A stretch of 64,000 nt of DNA from Arcuatula senhousia (taxonomy: Eukaryota; Mollusca; Bivalvia; Mytilida; Mytilidae), in the NCBI GenBank assembly GCA_963971305.1, contig OZ020307.1, forward strand, positions 1,935,501 to 1,999,500, read 5' to 3'. Below the pieces are notes generated by a model. It had not been told where the DNA came from. It saw only the letters and a program-made list of their open reading frames with translations, and made no database searches. This document shows positions 9,964 through 26,509 of this stretch, in pieces; the stretch's first letter is position 1; every line of letters begins with the position of its first letter. Made by a program: the position numbers and the translations under genes.

Positions 9964-11862
9964 TTAGGCCTGGATGTATCTGTTTGGGCTCGCTCTGGCC
10001 TTTTGGGCGAGCCCGTTGTAGTTTAACGGTTCCAGGCCCTGCTTCTGGTATAGCACTTTGATTGCAGGAACCTCTAAGGGTTCAGCACATTTTCTTGGAG
10101 ATGAACATCTGGGAGAGGGATTGTCGCGGTCTGCTCTCGAGTGCGATGTTGTGGGTAGTACTCGACACACAAAGCTGTCTTGGACATCTGTACTAGATCT
10201 CTGTGGTGGGTCCCTAATAATAGGGGACCCAAGCTGTCTAATCTGTGGTACTTCCCTCCTTGGAGTCTTCCCGTAGATGGCTTGGCGGTTATGCTTGTGC
10301 CATTTGATTTGGTCAAGGGCTTGCTCTATGCTGGCTGGCCTGTCATTGGAGACAGCAACTCCCACTTCTTTGTCTGCCAAGCCCTGGCACAAGCGGAGAA
10401 CAGCTTGCTGGTACATGTGGTCATCAGGTAGCTCCCTGAATGCCATGGTGGCCAAGGTTAACACCCGATCAGCCCAGCCTTCCAAACACTCGTCAGGGGC
10501 TTGATGGGCACTCTGAAACCTCATCCGGGCAGCATCGGGGAGCTCTCTGCAACCAAACCGTCTGTCCATCTTCTGTACCAGCTCGCTGTAGCTCATCTCT
10601 CTGCTTTCCATGAGGAGGGCAAAGTACTCTGAAGCCTTACCCTCCAAACACAGACAAAGCTGGTCCGCACACCTCTTTTCATCCCAGCTGCAAATCTCGG
10701 CACACCTGGCAAACTTGATGTAAAAAGCTTGCCAGCTGCCCTTCCCACTGTATCTCAGGTTCTCGAGGATGGAACCCAAACCTGAATCCTCTTCAACCTT
10801 GTCATCAGAAAAGTATCCTATAGGGGGCACCCACGTCGACCTCCCTGGCGTACGCCTGGGTATTTCCTGAAATCTGGGTGCCTCCACATCCCTGTCTCCT
10901 CCCCCTCTTTGTCTGATAAAAGGGGGACGTGCCCGGTCATCATACGCTGAAGTTGGTGACCTCCAATCCTGCTGCGTAACTGGGGTGGTACAAGCCCTAG
11001 AGTACCACCCTAGTTGTTGCCCCTGTCTTGACACTGGTGTTACTGTCGTCTGCTGAAATCTTTGGCTTTGGCCCCAGTGGTGTAATGGGCCAGCACCACT
11101 CTGACCATAACACTGGGAGTTATGACCAAACTCATGAACTTGCTGTAAAGGGAGCTGTTGTGAATCTCCCGCCGTTGGAGCACCATACATCTCAATTCGT
11201 CTGCTTTGGCCCTGACCCACCTGAGGGCCAGAACCAGGTCCCCACCTCTGATGGTCATCTGTAGGGGACCTGTCACTGTATACTGAATCATAGGGACAGG
11301 GGTCCCCCTGTTCACTACTACCACCTGGGTGAAGCAGGTTGCGATACCCTTCAATGCAGGGCCCTGGATGACCTGGGCCCCTCTCTCGACCTACATCACT
11401 TAAACTTACCCTTTGGTCCATGTCAGTAGGCCCCGGTTGCCCCAGGCCCACCTCCATGACCTGTTCACCTGCACTTATCCTCTTCCTGTTAACAACCATG
11501 GGCCCTGCATGGCCTGGGCCCAATGAATAATTGTGCTCATACCCACTGTTCGTGTTTTCACGATACCAGGGCCCTGGATGTCCTGGGCCCCACAGGTCCT
11601 TCGCTGAGGACCACTGTACCTGTCCTGGATGGGAGAAGTCAATGAGGTCCCACATCCCTGGAAAGAATGGAAACCCAGGGATCATGGATAAATCATCTGG
11701 CTGGAGGGACCCCATCTCTTTTCTCAAATTCATTATGTGCCGGGCAATGACAGGCCCTACCCCTGGCAACTTCATCAAATCAGACCTTGAACAGGTATTG
11801 ATGTTGACCCTGATCATGCTGTACCCTGATAAACAGTAAATAAACACAGGGGAGGGTGGCAA
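9964..11862 (-). CDS. Retrotransposon Gag with N-terminal helix-hairpin-helix domain, 632 aa
   Basis: The ORF fills the 5' half of the LTR element. Residues ~16-65 match a ComEA-type helix-hairpin-helix DNA-binding fold: VNINTCSRSDLMKLPGVGP, then ARHIMNLRKE and LSMIPGF. Residues ~85-170 carry four spaced GPG(H)PGP-like motifs. Roughly residues 375-500 look like a retrotransposon Gag capsid-like domain (FYIKFARCAEICSWDEKRC, LEGKASEYF, LVQKMDRRFG, FRELPDDHMYQQAVLRLC). No CCHC zinc knuckle follows, so nucleic-acid binding might rest on the HhH or basic segments (inference). The frame ends at TAA (9964-9966), a few codons before a second ORF in the same frame. The start could also be Met16, just ahead of the HhH. 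The Gag call is by pattern, without a search. Confidence 0.8.
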   Translation of the reverse strand: MPPSPVFIYCLSGYSMIRVNINTCSRSDLMKLPGVGPVIARHIMNLRKEMGSLQPDDLSMIPGFPFFPGMWDLIDFSHPGQVQWSSAKDLWGPGHPGPWYRENTNSGYEHNYSLGPGHAGPMVVNRKRISAGEQVMEVGLGQPGPTDMDQRVSLSDVGRERGPGHPGPCIEGYRNLLHPGGSSEQGDPCPYDSVYSDRSPTDDHQRWGPGSGPQVGQGQSRRIEMYGAPTAGDSQQLPLQQVHEFGHNSQCYGQSGAGPLHHWGQSQRFQQTTVTPVSRQGQQLGWYSRACTTPVTQQDWRSPTSAYDDRARPPFIRQRGGGDRDVEAPRFQEIPRRTPGRSTWVPPIGYFSDDKVEEDSGLGSILENLRYSGKGSWQAFYIKFARCAEICSWDEKRCADQLCLCLEGKASEYFALLMESREMSYSELVQKMDRRFGCRELPDAARMRFQSAHQAPDECLEGWADRVLTLATMAFRELPDDHMYQQAVLRLCQGLADKEVGVAVSNDRPASIEQALDQIKWHKHNRQAIYGKTPRREVPQIRQLGSPIIRDPPQRSSTDVQDSFVCRVLPTTSHSRADRDNPSPRCSSPRKCAEPLEVPAIKVLYQKQGLEPLNYNGLAQKARASPNRYIQA

Positions 11863-12476
11863 CTGTATGTTTAATTTATTTCAACAAAATAAAAGGATGT
11901 TAACAAGTCAACACAAAAGTAATAATTTTATTTATTCAACCTCTGACAATCTGCTCCGATGGAATGGGATCTCTTCAAAAAACAACTTTACTGCACGTTT
12001 GCTTGGATAGCCAAGAGCAGCAACTGAATAAATCCGGGCCCCGTCTGTCACGAAGACCGGGTCCCAAAGGGTAAACACGTTGGAGAGGGTCAAGGTGTGT
12101 GATGGGTAACACTACCCTTACCCCCTTACCGAAAACCGCTAAAGGGGTACGTGGTACTGTCTTGTTTACCTTTTGGTTTTGGTACCTCCGGTTTGCCGAC
12201 TGGTTGCCAGTTGACTCCACTCGTCCAACAACTAGGAACCAGTCGACAAAAATTGTCAAACTTCGCCTCAGACTTGGAATCAAACTCCCCGCGAGATTCC
12301 AAGCCTCTAACAATAACGGCAGCTTCTCTCAGAAGCTACCCCTATCTCCTCCCTCCTCAAAACCCTGGGTAGTTGGGCTCCCAGTCTCACTGAAAGCCCA
12401 CACGTTACCCCTCCGCCTCAGTCGGATCAAACACCTAAACCCGAGTGTTTTCCCCGTGTTTTAGTCGCAGCGCCAG
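11863..12476 (-). other. 5' leader of the LTR element
   Basis: This stretch lies between the 5' LTR and the gag start codon. A 112-codon minus-strand frame (12313-11975) exists but resembles nothing recognised and is probably leader sequence. The segment next to the LTR carries the likely primer site. Confidence 0.5.
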
Positions 12477-12664
12477 TAAAGTGAATCACCCTGATTGACT
12501 TAACTGGCAATACGAACTTACCGCGCGCGTTGTATGTATGTGATGGCCGTGGATTGCTCTCTGAGATATGAATGTGTCTGTTTCACCATTATTGTCAATC
12601 AGCAAAGAGGCTGCTTCCGGTTCCGGCCGGATCTGGTTCCCAGTCCGAACCCACAATCACTACA
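12477..12664 (-). repeat. 5' LTR of the gag-only retrotransposon
   Basis: 188 bp, the partner of 8520-8707. The primer-binding-like sequence lies 1 base inside it on the minus strand. It should hold the element's promoter; no clear TATA box was seen. Confidence 0.9.
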
Positions 12665-13429
12665 GGAAGGAAATGAATTGGTATGGTCCAAGTTGCATAT
12701 GGTTATCTCGCCCCGAAGAAATGATGTCCCTAATATTATTAAAATACCAAAATTGTTTCAAATATTTCGTAAATTGAACAAATAAGTGATAATTAATGGT
12801 AATGTGTATTAAAAGACAGTTTTTAATTCATTCTTTTTGAATTTGAGATTATTTCACCCCTATTCTCTTGATTTTTGGTATGCCTATGATACCTTTAAAA
12901 TGAAATATCTTTACAAACTGACGGTGAATTTGTCTAATTTTTGGTGTAATGTTGCATTTTCATGATACTAACAAAGTGTTAATTTTTCTTAAAAAACGAC
13001 TGATAGGCTTTTAAGAAAAATTGCTTTATTTTGTCCCACCAGCTGTTTTTTTGTGTTCCATTTTTTCAAAAATTTAATATTATTTATATTGTATTGGTAA
13101 TTACAAATGAAAAATCATTAACAAAGCGTTGAATTTATATTGCCTCACACAATAACTTTTCATATTCGCCAAAAATTGATTATTCTAAAACCCATTTTTG
13201 AAAATAAGCCCCTCAATTCAAATTAGGGCATTTAGGTCCGAAAAGGTCTTTAATGGTCATATGTATAAGACTTTACAGTGCCCTAGCGGAGAAACTAGAC
13301 GGTGAAATCTCTTGAAACTTGTTTATTTTATGCACCTGTACTAGTAAATAACAGCATATAACTTTTAGAAAAATTGACTGTTGGGAAAATTTTGGGGTCA
13401 CCCAGGCCTACTACCTTAAGTCATGCAGC

Positions 13430-14035
13430 TGGAATCTCAAGGTCAAGACAAAAAAATGAGAATGAAACTGTGCATATGCATACCAAGTTTCATCAACATC
13501 GGATAAATAATTCTTTCGATATGGAAGTGCTCATTAAACTTTAAGATTAAGATTGTAAACTTAAAATTGTTGAAGTCAATCAACCAGAAAACTCAAGGTC
13601 AAGATAAAAAAATGAGAATGAAACTGTGCTTAGCTATTACTGGGGCATATGCATACCAAGTTTCATCAACATAGCATTAATAGTTGTTGAGATATGGAAG
13701 TGCTCATGAAATTTTAAGATTACTATTGTAAACTATTAAAAATTGTTGAAGTCTATCAACCAGAAAAATCAATTAGAGTCAAGATCAAAAGATGAGGATG
13801 CACTTGTGCTTAGCTGCTACTAGGGCAAATGTATACCAAGTTTCATAAACATAGGATTGATAGTTCTTGAGATATGGAATTGCTCATTAAACTTTAAGAT
13901 TACCGGTACTAAAACTGTTGAGGTCACCCAACCAGAAAATCAAGGTCAAGATTGAAGATTGAAGATGCAACTTGGCATATATGCATACCAAGTTCCATAA
14001 AAAGGATTAATAGTTCTTACATGACAAATTTGCTG
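13430..14035. repeat. Four diverged ~150-180-bp tandem units (ataccaagtttcat family)
   Basis: Near-copies of 'gcataccaagttt/ccat.aacata/ggat.aatagtt.ttgagatatggaa.tgctcat.aaactttaagatta' occur at about 13477, 13650, 13830 and 13980, each followed by 'aaccagaaaa.tcaaggtcaaga'. The same motif set occurs at 7198-8060, left of the TTAA element, so that element and its LTR passenger probably landed in this array. Confidence 0.65.
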
Positions 14036-14339
14036 TACCTATAAATAAAGAATCGAATGTACAAGAAACATTAACAACTGGTTGTACCACCAAAAGCACC
14101 ACATGTATGGCAGGCCGTATTTACATTCATATTATTTTAAATTTATAAGATATCTCATATACTTATAAGATATTTTATTAAAATTATAAGATATTTCATA
14201 TAAATGGGAGTATATAAGATATCTCATATAAATGGGAGTCTATAAGATACCAGTATCTTATAAAACATGAGATATCTTATAAAACAAATAAGATATCTTA
14301 TAAAAGAAGGGCGCACAAAAACCACTGAATATAAATTAA

Positions 14340-14445
14340 CAACGTGAACTGGAGTCGTAATGAGATTTGAACTCAGGTGCTCTGGAAGAGTAAGCGGTTC
14401 CTGCCTGCTATAGCACACCGGTCGCGCCGCCAATTTCCAATTCAG
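14340..14445 (-). repeat. tRNA-related / SINE-like fragment
   Basis: On the minus strand the segment reads GCAGGAACCGCTTACTCTTCC, then AGAGCACCTGAGTTCAAATC, with a B-box-like GTTCAAATC. A related '...GGAACTGCTTACCCTTCTGG...GCACCTGAATTC' stretch is at about 28510-28545 on the plus strand. This looks like a conserved SINE segment found in molluscs; family assignment is from memory and tentative. Confidence 0.45.
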
Positions 14446-14933
14446 TGTGTAAAATCCGGTAAAGGAAGACCAAACAAAACCCTATGACAAACCAACCTCT
14501 GCACTTATCTAAGAAATCGAAATCCCATATTTGTCTATGAGTGCATGATGTCTATCATAAAATTTCTTGAGTGACGACAGCAACCGATCGAGGAGCATCA
14601 TAATCCTGTGTTAACATTTTTTTGTGTCAAACGAGACGCTCTGCCAAGGAAATCGATGTAAGTCCCGCAAGCTCAATTGTGATACGTAAACTCCATAAGC
14701 TGGAGCGGACGGAATGTTGCTACACAAAAAAAGGGAAAGTTGAAGTCTTCACGTTTGTCATAGATTGCGAGCTTTGTTGAAAGTTTTCCTTGAGAGTCCA
14801 TTTCGAGATCGAAGACCTCCTAGAATCCGTTTGTGTCCTTTATCTCAAGTTCCTGCAGGATATATGAGATGTAGAAATCGAGAATTGTTCAGTGAAAGGA
14901 CATTATCAATATAATAATAATATAATACTACTT

Positions 14934-16222
14934 TATTGGCACAAACACATCAATATTCCATGGTTAAGGCCAAATACAATTTATTATACTTCATAAGATC
15001 ATTTTCTCCTATCAAACTGTAATTAAACAATTCAATCTATCATAAAATAACATTTTTCAAAAACAAAACCCAGTGGGTGATCACCCTCTCGTGCGCCGAG
15101 CTCGTGCACAGACTCAATTTGATGTTCTTAATCAGTTGTAAAATTGAAAGTAATTAGATTCAACAATATTTCCTGCAAAGTGCTTATTTTAACTAACACC
15201 AATTATGCATCTACTAACAGACAAACGTCTAAACAAATAAAAAAAGACATTGTCAACCTCGGCTGCGCCACAGTTGACAATGTTTTTCTCAGGGTATCAA
15301 TCTACTCTATCACCCTCTCAGATATATGCTATTTATATAATGTATGCAGATATCAAAATTTGGAAGTACAAATACAATTGTATATTGTAAATAATAAGAA
15401 CATATAGATGCAATTTAAAAAAGTATAATCTGTCATAAATTAAATAGGCTTTTTCTACTGATGCTCATACAATTTATAATTTATATCTTATTAGGTCATC
15501 TTGTATATTTTATGGGATATCTTATGATGAGACTTATAACGTTTATGAGATATCTTATAAACTTTATAAGATATCTTATAAGTTTTATACATAGATGTCT
15601 AATAATCTTTATAAGATATCTTATATCATCTTCGCTAGCCAAGGGTTACGATCCGCTACCTCTCATCTTCACCCTTGGCAGATCTAGAAGGTTTTTGTAA
15701 TCTCAACATTTCAATTATCTCCCTTTAAGCAATATCTATTCCAAGTTTAAAAAATTATTTTCATCCAGAAAGTTGCAAAAATAGGAGATATTTCATTCCA
15801 TTAACGACAAACATTTATCTAAAGATAAAATAAAGGAAATTTTGGTAAGATTTGATCAAAACTGCTAATATTTTTTTGCAAAAATAATAATTATTTATCA
15901 CCTTTGTAAACCCACATATTTGTTAACAGATTATTTAAAAATGGAAACGGTGCAATTTGATTGGATGCAGGCAACTTTCACTGAGAGATAGCGGATCGTA
16001 ACCCTTGGCTAGCGAAGATGATCTTATATGTTACAATTATGTTTTATAAAAGATCTTATAAACTCCCATTTATATGAGATATCTTATATATTCTATCTTA
16101 TAAACTTTATAAGATATCTGATAAACTTTATGAGATATCTTATAAAAGATATTTTATAAGATATATAATATATGCTATAAGTATATATTAACCATGTGAT
16201 ATTGATGTGTTTGTGCCAATAA
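14934..16222. mobile_element. TIR element of ~1.3 kb holding GATATC palindrome arrays
   Basis: The ends form an inverted repeat of ~36 bp: 'tattggcacaaacacatcaatattccatggtta' near 14934-14970 and its reverse near 16186-16222. The interior is AT-rich, with many 'ataagatatcttataaa' palindromes at 15480-15626 and 16021-16160, and contains the MITE 15627-16020. A similar palindrome array lies outside, at 14140-14310. No transposase frame was seen. Confidence 0.6.
15618..16029. mobile_element. MITE, 394 bp, with perfect 9-bp target site duplication
   Basis: The element runs 15627-16020, opening CATCTTCGCTAGCCAAGGG and closing CCCTTGGCTAGCGAAGATG. The 9-bp repeat ATCTTATAT flanks it (15618-15626 and 16021-16029). 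A second copy in the opposite orientation is at 21506-21965. Nine-base duplications occur in Mutator-like and Merlin transposons; no transposase is encoded. Confidence 0.9.
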
Positions 16223-16537
16223 AATAATATTTATTTATTTATTTAAAAAGTTTCTTATAAACCTTATAAACTGCTGCTATTAAATAAGACTTTTATACTT
16301 ATTTTTTTTTTTGTATTTCAATATAGAAATAAAACAATCAAAAAGGTGCTATTGTTTGAAAGACAGAAACTTTTAAAAAGTATTAAATTAAATAACATTC
16401 TAGTCACTCTTTAAAATTAAAAAAAAAATTAAAAATGTACCAGGATTTGAAAGAAATCTGGATTTTTTTTATTGAAAAGTCTATAGCTTCTGGGGGCCTG
16501 GGCTTTGGCCATTCAAATAATATACAACGGAAGTCCA

Positions 16538-16627
16538 GGGTTGCTTCGACGACGTCCGCATCGTTTTAAGGGTGACTTCGACGACGTCCGCATCGGTTAG
16601 GGTGACTTCGATGACGTCCGCATCGGT
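16538..16627 (+). promoter_or_regulatory. Three direct repeats with ACGTC cores upstream of macroH2A
   Basis: GACTTCGACGACGTCCGCATCG-like copies lie at about 16541-16563, 16573-16595 and 16603-16625, spaced 32 and 30 bp. Each holds GACGTCC, a CREB/ATF-type half site, and the third reads TGACGTCC. They sit ~250-330 bp before the ATG and stand out as GC-rich in AT-rich surroundings. Promoter function is inferred. Confidence 0.5.
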
Positions 16628-16872
16628 TTTATTACTTCACAAAAGATTTGTAACGTCCAAATAATCAAATTTTGTGAAATGGATTATTGATTTTCAAATT
16701 TTACGCGAAATTTACTTTGAAGTCAGATTTCTGATATAAATGTTTTAGGTTCTTCCCGGAAGTAGAAACAACCAATGATAAAATCGATACAGTGTTGGGT
16801 CTGATCTTGTTATTGTCAATACAACCTAATTTTGCATGTCAGCAATTCTGGGTCAGTTGTAAATAAAGCAAC

Positions 16873-22908
<6,036 letters not shown>

Positions 22909-24738
22909 ACCACTAGGAGGAGATGTCGATGTTTAGATGTTATGGACATGTTACTGGATGTTGTTTATTGAAAGTTTCTTTGTTGAATGTAGAATTATAC
23001 TAGCTGTAAGTCCCCAAAGTTACAGTTGACTTCATGCGAATGCAATGTTAGTGTTACCCAGACAAGTCCCAGTGCAAAACAACAACATATTTTATATATA
23101 AAACATTTTTGTCATTGTGAATATAAAAGAAATAATTTTTATGACTGAACTAGTATAATTTATTGTCGTTTTGTTTATAAAATTATTTAAACAAATAGCT
23201 GGGAGTGAGTTGCTTTTTTTAACAGACTCTTGTTTAGAAATTTTTTTTTTATTCATTGTTTGTTCATCCTATATAGGCCTTGTTAAATTTATCAAAATAG
23301 TGTGTAAATGAGCAACACAAACATATTCCTTGACTGGGACTTTGTCTCATGGGTTTTAACTTTTTAGAAGTAAAACATTGTTTGATTAACTATGTGTTCT
23401 TCCTATATCAATCATTTATTCTTTATATGCACATTATTTTTTCTCTCTTTAGTTGTTTCTGGTTGTAGTTTCTTGTTATTGTTTTTTTTCCCTGTGATGA
23501 AAATGGTTAAGTTAAACTAAACCATTTAAATATAATGACAAACTTTAATGATTAAATAGGAAACATGAGACATTCTTTATTGGTTATTAAGGACTCTTAT
23601 GAAAAAAGCTAGAAGCACATCAGTAGAGAAGACACCAGAAGAGATTTCTCAAGTACAGCTTCTCAAAAAATACATTTTCAAATTTTGTTATGAAAGGTGT
23701 GAATGTAAATGCAACCATCCATTGAAGTAAAAAGTTTTAAAAATTGTTCATATATGTATAGAAGCGTGATACTAAAATTACATTTGTAATTAAATATTCA
23801 TATCCATTTTCACTTATTTGTGTATTTTTTATGCAATTGCAGTTTGCTAAATCCTAAACTGTGTATCACCTATATGCATTTCATTGTTAAAGCTATAGAT
23901 ATACCTCGAATGTGTAAAATCATGGAAATAACATTAAATTTTGTCATTATTTTAATTTATACTTCAATGTTACCTTATGTTACCCAGTAACTACTATTAA
24001 GTGTTATCAATCTCATTAAAACCACATCTGTCACTATACATAAAGCAAAGTATGAGATGTGATTTTAATCAGATTGAAGTGTGGTTTTAAACAATTCTAG
24101 TTAATATTTGTTAAATTTCTTATTATAGATTTTATTTCTAGGTATCCAGCAGCGCTGTAATAACTACTTGTTTATATATAATAGTGGGTTTTGTTAATGG
24201 TTGATTATTTTGTATGGAATAAATAGAGTAATATACTTTTTGATCTAAAGATCTTAATATATGATTTATAAATTGAGAAGCATTGTTATCATTTGTTTCA
24301 GAATGACTGGTGTTAAAAAAAAAATCACAAAAATTAAATTGTTTTAGACCTGACCAACAAATAATTTTATTTAGTAAAAAAATGATTTATATTTCATATG
24401 TAGAAACTGTCATTGCATAAAAGTTGAAATAATTGTTTAACGTTGGTAAATGTTTTTTTTCTAGCAGAATTAGGATTAGATTTAGTGAATGAATTAATCA
24501 AATCTATTTATTATCATTTTTGGAATCAATTTTAATACTTTTATGAATTTTGATTCTTTTTACATTCACTGGTACATTTTCATGCCACTAGTATTTTTTC
24601 AAATCTTTGTTGTGCACACCTTTTTGTAATATCTTTGATATTTTTCATTCTTTCATGTAGAATTTAATGGCATCTCAAGGATTAACTATCAAATAAATAT
24701 GTTTGGAAAAATCAAAAAACTTATTTTTATCACGTATA
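22909..24738 (+). other. macroH2A 3' untranslated region and flank
   Basis: AT-rich and without open frames, this follows the macroH2A stop. AATAAA hexamers at 24218 and 24692 are candidate ends. No other gene was seen here. Confidence 0.45.
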
Positions 24739-25014
24739 CACAGGCAATTTGTCTTAATGTTAAATTAACGTTAAGCTCGATTAACACTAATTAAATGTTG
24801 AATTAACATAAGTCGAACTTTAATTGTTTAATGTTAATTTAGTGTTAAACATTAACGTTAATTTAGTGTTAAACTTTTTAACGTTAATTTTGCTGTTGAG
24901 TAATGAGAGGTCAAATGTTAAACTTTAACGTCAAATTAAAAATCGAAGCTCGATTAACACTAATTTAATGTTAATTTTTAACGTTAAATTAACGTTAGCA
25001 AAATTGCCTGTGTA
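24737..25014. mobile_element. 274-bp TIR element rich in AACGTT / AGTGTTAAAC motifs, TA-flanked
   Basis: CACAGGCAATTT (24739-24750) and AAATTGCCTGTG (25001-25012) are perfect inverted ends, with TA on both sides. The inside is built from repeated and inverted 'ttaacgttaa', 'aatttagtgttaaac' and 'gctcgattaacactaat' blocks, so most of it can fold back. It is non-coding. Confidence 0.7.
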
Positions 25015-26509
25015 ACAGAAGCAACAAAATACCAAAGGGACACTCAAATATGACACTAAGAAAAAAACACAAAACACAGCTTTGTGAACTCTTGTAGCAA
25101 AACACATGTCAGGTTTCCTGAATTTGTATATAATAAATAGTGGGTTTTGTTAATGGTTGACTAAATTGAATGAAAAAAATAGAAAATTGGACTTTTTGAT
25201 TTATAGTCAACATACACCATATAATATCCCGATTTTCACTTTGTGAAAACTGGCCAAAAATTAAAATGCTTGTTTCTCATTGAAATTATAAACGTATTGT
25301 ACACAGAATACACTAAATTAACCTACACAGTCCATCAAATGTGTTGAGTGCTTTTAAATGCATCCAAGCTGAAAAGTGAACAGAGGACATTGAAAAGCTT
25401 AGGTTTTGTTTGTAACATTTTTACTCATGCCTATAATTCTCATAGGAAGAAATGAGCAAGTGAGTTTGTTTTATGCCTTTGCAACATTATATATTTATAT
25501 AGGGGTGATCAGATGGATTGAGACTGGAATATTTTGAACACCATTGAAGAGAGGAAAGGTGGGTAAGGGCAGAAAATCAATGTTTTATAATTGCAGTTCA
25601 CAAAGGGTTTCATATGTGCATGAAGCTTGGTCCTCTTCACAAATGTTGACCCATTGTTCAGTGGTTGGTCTTCATGACAATTTTGTTATATAAACATATC
25701 TTGAGCAAGTTCCAATTTTGGTACTAAGCATACTTTTTTTGGAAATATACCCCTTCAATTATTACGGCCCAACCAGAAGGTGCCAGTCACCCTATAGTAA
25801 TCAGTCTGTCCTTTGGTCTGAAACAAAATCAGTTTTCCGCACCTTTTTTCATATGCTTGCAGAAACTTGGCTGATATGCGAGTCAAGTATGATGAGTTAC
25901 AGAACAAGTTAATGTTTTGATCTGGTCTGCAAATTTTTTGGCCCTTTGAACTTTGAAAATTCACAGAAAACTCCACACATTTTTTTTTAATGCTTGTAGA
26001 TGATGAACTAAAGATTTGGGTATCATGATAAGTTACAGATCAAATTTATGTTTTGTTCTCCTCTGCAATTTTTGATGAGAGTTATGTCCAATTGAACATT
26101 GAAATATGTGACTTGAAGGAGACTGTATTGTTTTGCAATCCTTGCAGAATGCTTGATCCACCATGGATAGCATGTATCTAAAGTTTACAGTCCATCCATA
26201 AATACCTTGAAGAGGTAATAATTTTGGTTCTGTGCAACATTTTTGGTGGAAATCACTACATGTAATATGCCCCTTCCAACATTATACAGTAGCAGGGGCA
26301 CATGGAACAACTGATCATTTAATTCCTGCTGGATTAGCCCTAAGTTGAAATCATCAAGTCAAGTGACTATTATTTTTAAAGCATGTCAAGGTTACCATAG
26401 AAACATAAACCAAAACTAAGTTCCTGATAAAAGATACTAGTACCTCCATCAAATTCTTATGTAAAGTAAATGTTTTAACCAGTTTACCTTCAAACTGATC
26501 CACATTTTT
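25015..26509. other. Intergenic DNA between macroH2A and BLOC1S2, no gene seen
   Basis: No exon-like frames were found. Diverged short repeats (for example around 25600-26250, with 'tgatgagttacag...atgtttt' twice) suggest old element remains. Confidence 0.4.

Larger units (their letters stand above)
8520..12664 (-). mobile_element. Gag-only LTR retrotransposon, complete, recent
   Basis: Two 188-bp direct repeats (8520-8707 and 12477-12664, constant offset 3957, no difference noticed) bound the element. GGAA flanks both sides (8516-8519 and 12665-12668) as a 4-bp target duplication. On the minus strand the 5' LTR is followed by TGGCGCTGCGAC (12475-12464), a plausible tRNA primer site. The 3' LTR is preceded by a purine run, GGGGGGAG. 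The minus strand carries one long gag ORF and a second ORF. No reverse transcriptase, integrase or protease is recognisable, so mobility would need a partner in trans. LTR identity implies recent insertion. Confidence 0.9.
8092..13419. mobile_element. TTAA-flanked TIR element (piggyBac-like), interrupted by an LTR retrotransposon
   Basis: GGTAGTAGACCTGGGG directly follows TTAA (8092-8095). Near the other end, the inverted sequence CCCAGGCCTACTACC directly precedes TTAA (13416-13419). A TTAA duplication with inverted ends is the piggyBac hallmark. Subtracting the LTR element (8520-12664) and its 4-bp duplication leaves ~1.2 kb of AT-rich, non-coding DNA, so it would be a non-autonomous copy. 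The superfamily is inferred from TTAA and the TIR only; no transposase is present. Confidence 0.65.

Noticed and set aside
12099..12464. 121-codon plus-strand frame in the LTR element leader
   Set aside because: It is antisense to the element, has no recognisable domain, and is low complexity (Pro/Thr/Leu).
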